Source: an uncultured Saprospiraceae bacterium
GTDB taxonomy: Bacteria > Bacteroidota > Bacteroidia > Chitinophagales > Saprospiraceae
DNA length: 8,600 nucleotides
Reading direction: 5' to 3'
Assembly: GCA_937952155.1 (NCBI GenBank)
Contig: CALFYH010000434.1
Coordinates: 1-8,600, forward strand
Below, piece by piece: positions 7,025-8,600 of this stretch. Both the position numbers and the translations under genes were made by a program. Below the pieces are notes generated by a model, which saw only the letters and a program-made list of their open reading frames with translations, was not told where the DNA came from and ran no database searches. Positions within the stretch are counted from its first letter, which is position 1. Each line of letters starts with the position of its first letter.

Positions 7025-8600
7025 TTAGGCGTCAAAAGATTTATCTCTGTTATTGACCTTCATGGTGTAAGTAACCGAAGATCGCACATTAATTTCTTCC
7101 AATGCAATATAATTTAAAGGTGATTCCAGTTTGGCCGTAAGGTCTCCTGTTTTATTATTCATATCTCCAAAAGTAATCGCACCTGTAGGGCAAGCTGTTT
7201 GACATGCTGTTTTCACATCTCTATCAGTCAAAGCTCTTCCTTCCGTTTTGGCGGTCAATTTACCTTCTTGTAATCGCTGTACACAGAAGCTACATTTTTC
7301 AATAACACCTCTGGATCTCACCGTTACATCTGGATTCAAAACCATTCGTGTTAAATTGTCAGCCATGAAAGGAACACTTTCTTCTTGTAATCTAGGCTGA
7401 TTTGCAGGCCAAATATCCGCTTTTGTATAGTCAAGCCAGTTAAATCTTCTGACTTTGTATGGACAGTTGTTTGCACAATATCTGGTACCGATACATCTGT
7501 TATAAGCCATTTGATTTAATCCTTCAGCACTATGGTTGGTCGCATTCACTGGGCAAACATTTTCACATGGTGCATTATCACAATGTTGGCACATCATCGG
7601 TTGATAGATCGTATTAGGATTTTCGACATCACCATAATAATATCTATCAATACGCAACCAAGTCATTTCGTGATGGATTGCCACCTCATGTTTACCAACT
7701 ACGGGAACATTATTCTCTGACATACATGCTACAGTACAAGTACCACAACCTATACATGCATTGAGATCTACATGCATTCCCCAATGATGTCCCAAAGAAT
7801 ACATATGGTCAAAACCCTTATATATCTGTTGTTCATTCAGATGTTGAGCTTCTTTTCGTCTCTCCATGAGGTGCTCAACACTGTTTTTAAGATCCTTCAC
7901 ATTGGATGTATAAATAACAGATCTGTCGGTTAGTGCACCTTGAAATCCTTTTACACCTGTGAAATAATCAAAGAAAACCAATGCAGCTTCATCAGCATTT
8001 ATCTCCTTTCCTGATTCTTTATCGATGCCACGTACACCAATTGTATGGTGATATTGTACGCATGAAAAATCTTTTTCTTTACCTATTTTATCAGAAACAC
8101 TTACTGATGTATTGTAATACGCAGGACCGTTTGCTCCCATTGTAAGGCAATCATTGACATTGACTCCTACATTGTTTCCAGTGTTTCCAGCATTTGTACG
8201 ACCATATCCCATTGCCAATGAAACAGTACCTGCCATTTGGCCAAATTGTTGGATAACTGGGAGCGTCATTTTTTTATCACCAATTGTCAACTCCACTAAT
8301 TCACCATCAACTAAATCCTTAAAACCAACCATGGTCCTGACACCGTCAAAATTAACTGGCACAGCTAGGTAGTTGCCCCAAACAGTTCTGGTAACAGGGT
8401 CTGCCATTTCCATCAACCATGGATTTCCTGCATATTGGCCATTTCCCATTTGAACGGTTTCAAAAAAGGATATTTCTAATTCAGTCGATGCTGGTTTTGT
8501 AATATCGCTACCAATTTCAGCAGCAGTATATGATGGCGATGAAGATTTTGCGATATTAAATACTCCATCATGAACTGCTCCATCCCAAAAAGATTGGAAG
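7025..8600 (-). CDS. actB: Alternative Complex III iron-sulfur subunit ActB, C-terminal 524 residues; 5' end off the right edge
   Basis: Periplasmic iron-sulfur subunit of ACIII, which relays electrons from ActC to the haems of ActA and ActE. The frame is open to the right edge; the ATG at 8447-8449 is internal, since coherent ActB-like sequence (for example WDGAVHDGVF) continues upstream of it. The full family protein is about 1000 residues: an N-terminal molybdopterin-oxidoreductase-like domain without cofactor, mostly off the window, then the ferredoxin-type part seen here. In fragment numbering from the codon at 8597-8599, cluster ligands are Cys282/285/288/292 (CIGCGTCTVAC), Cys337/340/345/349 (CQHCDNAPCENVC), Cys369/375/379 (CIGTRYCANNC, with Thr372 in place of one Cys) and Cys436/439/466/470 (CSFC and CQTACP). 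The three-Cys site fits the [3Fe-4S] centre known from ACIII. The protein ends at TAA 7025-7027, 40 bp before actC. Confidence 0.95.
   Translation of the reverse strand, partial: FQSFWDGAVHDGVFNIAKSSSPSYTAAEIGSDITKPASTELEISFFETVQMGNGQYAGNPWLMEMADPVTRTVWGNYLAVPVNFDGVRTMVGFKDLVDGELVELTIGDKKMTLPVIQQFGQMAGTVSLAMGYGRTNAGNTGNNVGVNVNDCLTMGANGPAYYNTSVSVSDKIGKEKDFSCVQYHHTIGVRGIDKESGKEINADEAALVFFDYFTGVKGFQGALTDRSVIYTSNVKDLKNSVEHLMERRKEAQHLNEQQIYKGFDHMYSLGHHWGMHVDLNACIGCGTCTVACMSENNVPVVGKHEVAIHHEMTWLRIDRYYYGDVENPNTIYQPMMCQHCDNAPCENVCPVNATNHSAEGLNQMAYNRCIGTRYCANNCPYKVRRFNWLDYTKADIWPANQPRLQEESVPFMADNLTRMVLNPDVTVRSRGVIEKCSFCVQRLQEGKLTAKTEGRALTDRDVKTACQTACPTGAITFGDMNNKTGDLTAKLESPLNYIALEEINVRSSVTYTMKVNNRDKSFDA

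Larger units (their letters stand above)
1..8600 (-). other. Respiratory operon actB-C-D-E-F-coxB-coxA (part)
   Basis: All seven genes share one strand, with gaps of 40, 22, 14, 31, 32 and 20 bp from actB to coxA. No inverted-repeat terminator and no Bacteroidota promoter of the TTG...TAnnTTTG type were recognised in the gaps. The six visible starts (actC, actD, actE, actF, coxB, coxA) are ATG with A/T-rich leaders such as AATAATAAAGAT and AAATAATAAGAA and lack an AGGAGG element, as usual in Bacteroidota. A single transcript starting beyond the right edge is therefore likely. Co-transcription of ACIII with coxBA agrees with the known ACIII-aa3 supercomplex of this phylum. Confidence 0.85.

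Noticed and set aside
8447..8449. ATG as the true start of the iron-sulfur gene
   Set aside because: The frame stays open to position 8599 with ActB-like sequence (WDGAVHDGVF) upstream, and the family is about twice as long, so this Met is internal.

Overview
The window is one dense, co-directional minus-strand operon from an AT-rich bacterium, almost certainly a member of the Bacteroidota. It encodes most of Alternative Complex III (ACIII, a quinol:electron-acceptor oxidoreductase) followed by subunits II and I of an aa3-type haem-copper oxidase. The act gene order followed by coxB-coxA, the A/T-rich translation starts without Shine-Dalgarno sequences, and the subunit styles (four-helix CoxB, His-rich tails) all fit that phylum. 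A more precise placement, for example near Saprospiria or Chitinophagia, cannot be supported from the sequence alone.

In transcription order (right to left) the genes are actB (partial, 5' end off the right edge, iron-sulfur half visible), actC (NrfD-like quinol-binding membrane subunit), actD (DUF3341), actE (mono-haem cytochrome c lipoprotein), actF (second NrfD/ActC-like membrane subunit), coxB and coxA (reaches the left edge). Intergenic gaps are only 14-40 bp, with no internal terminator or obvious promoter, so the genes are probably co-transcribed. actA (pentahaem cytochrome) and the first half of actB would lie to the right, outside the window. ACIII oxidises menaquinol and passes electrons through its haems to the CuA centre of CoxB and then to CoxA. 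The adjacency fits the known physical ACIII-aa3 supercomplex.

Two things are not ordinary. First, CoxB is about 150 residues longer than a plain subunit II and carries a C-terminal OmpA/MotB-type peptidoglycan-binding domain with the key Asp and Arg residues intact, so this oxidase could be tethered to the cell wall. Second, the coxA reading frame follows CoxA faithfully for about 349 codons, through the HPEVY motif. Near position 215 it switches, without losing frame, to unrelated sequence resembling the N-terminal region of a secreted Bacteroidota lipoprotein. The CuB His-His pair and the haem a3 ligand are therefore absent. This is either a mis-assembly or a real rearrangement, and it needs checking before coxA is called functional.

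No RNA genes, insertion sequences, CRISPR arrays or sizeable repeats were seen, and no gap without a gene exceeds 40 bp.
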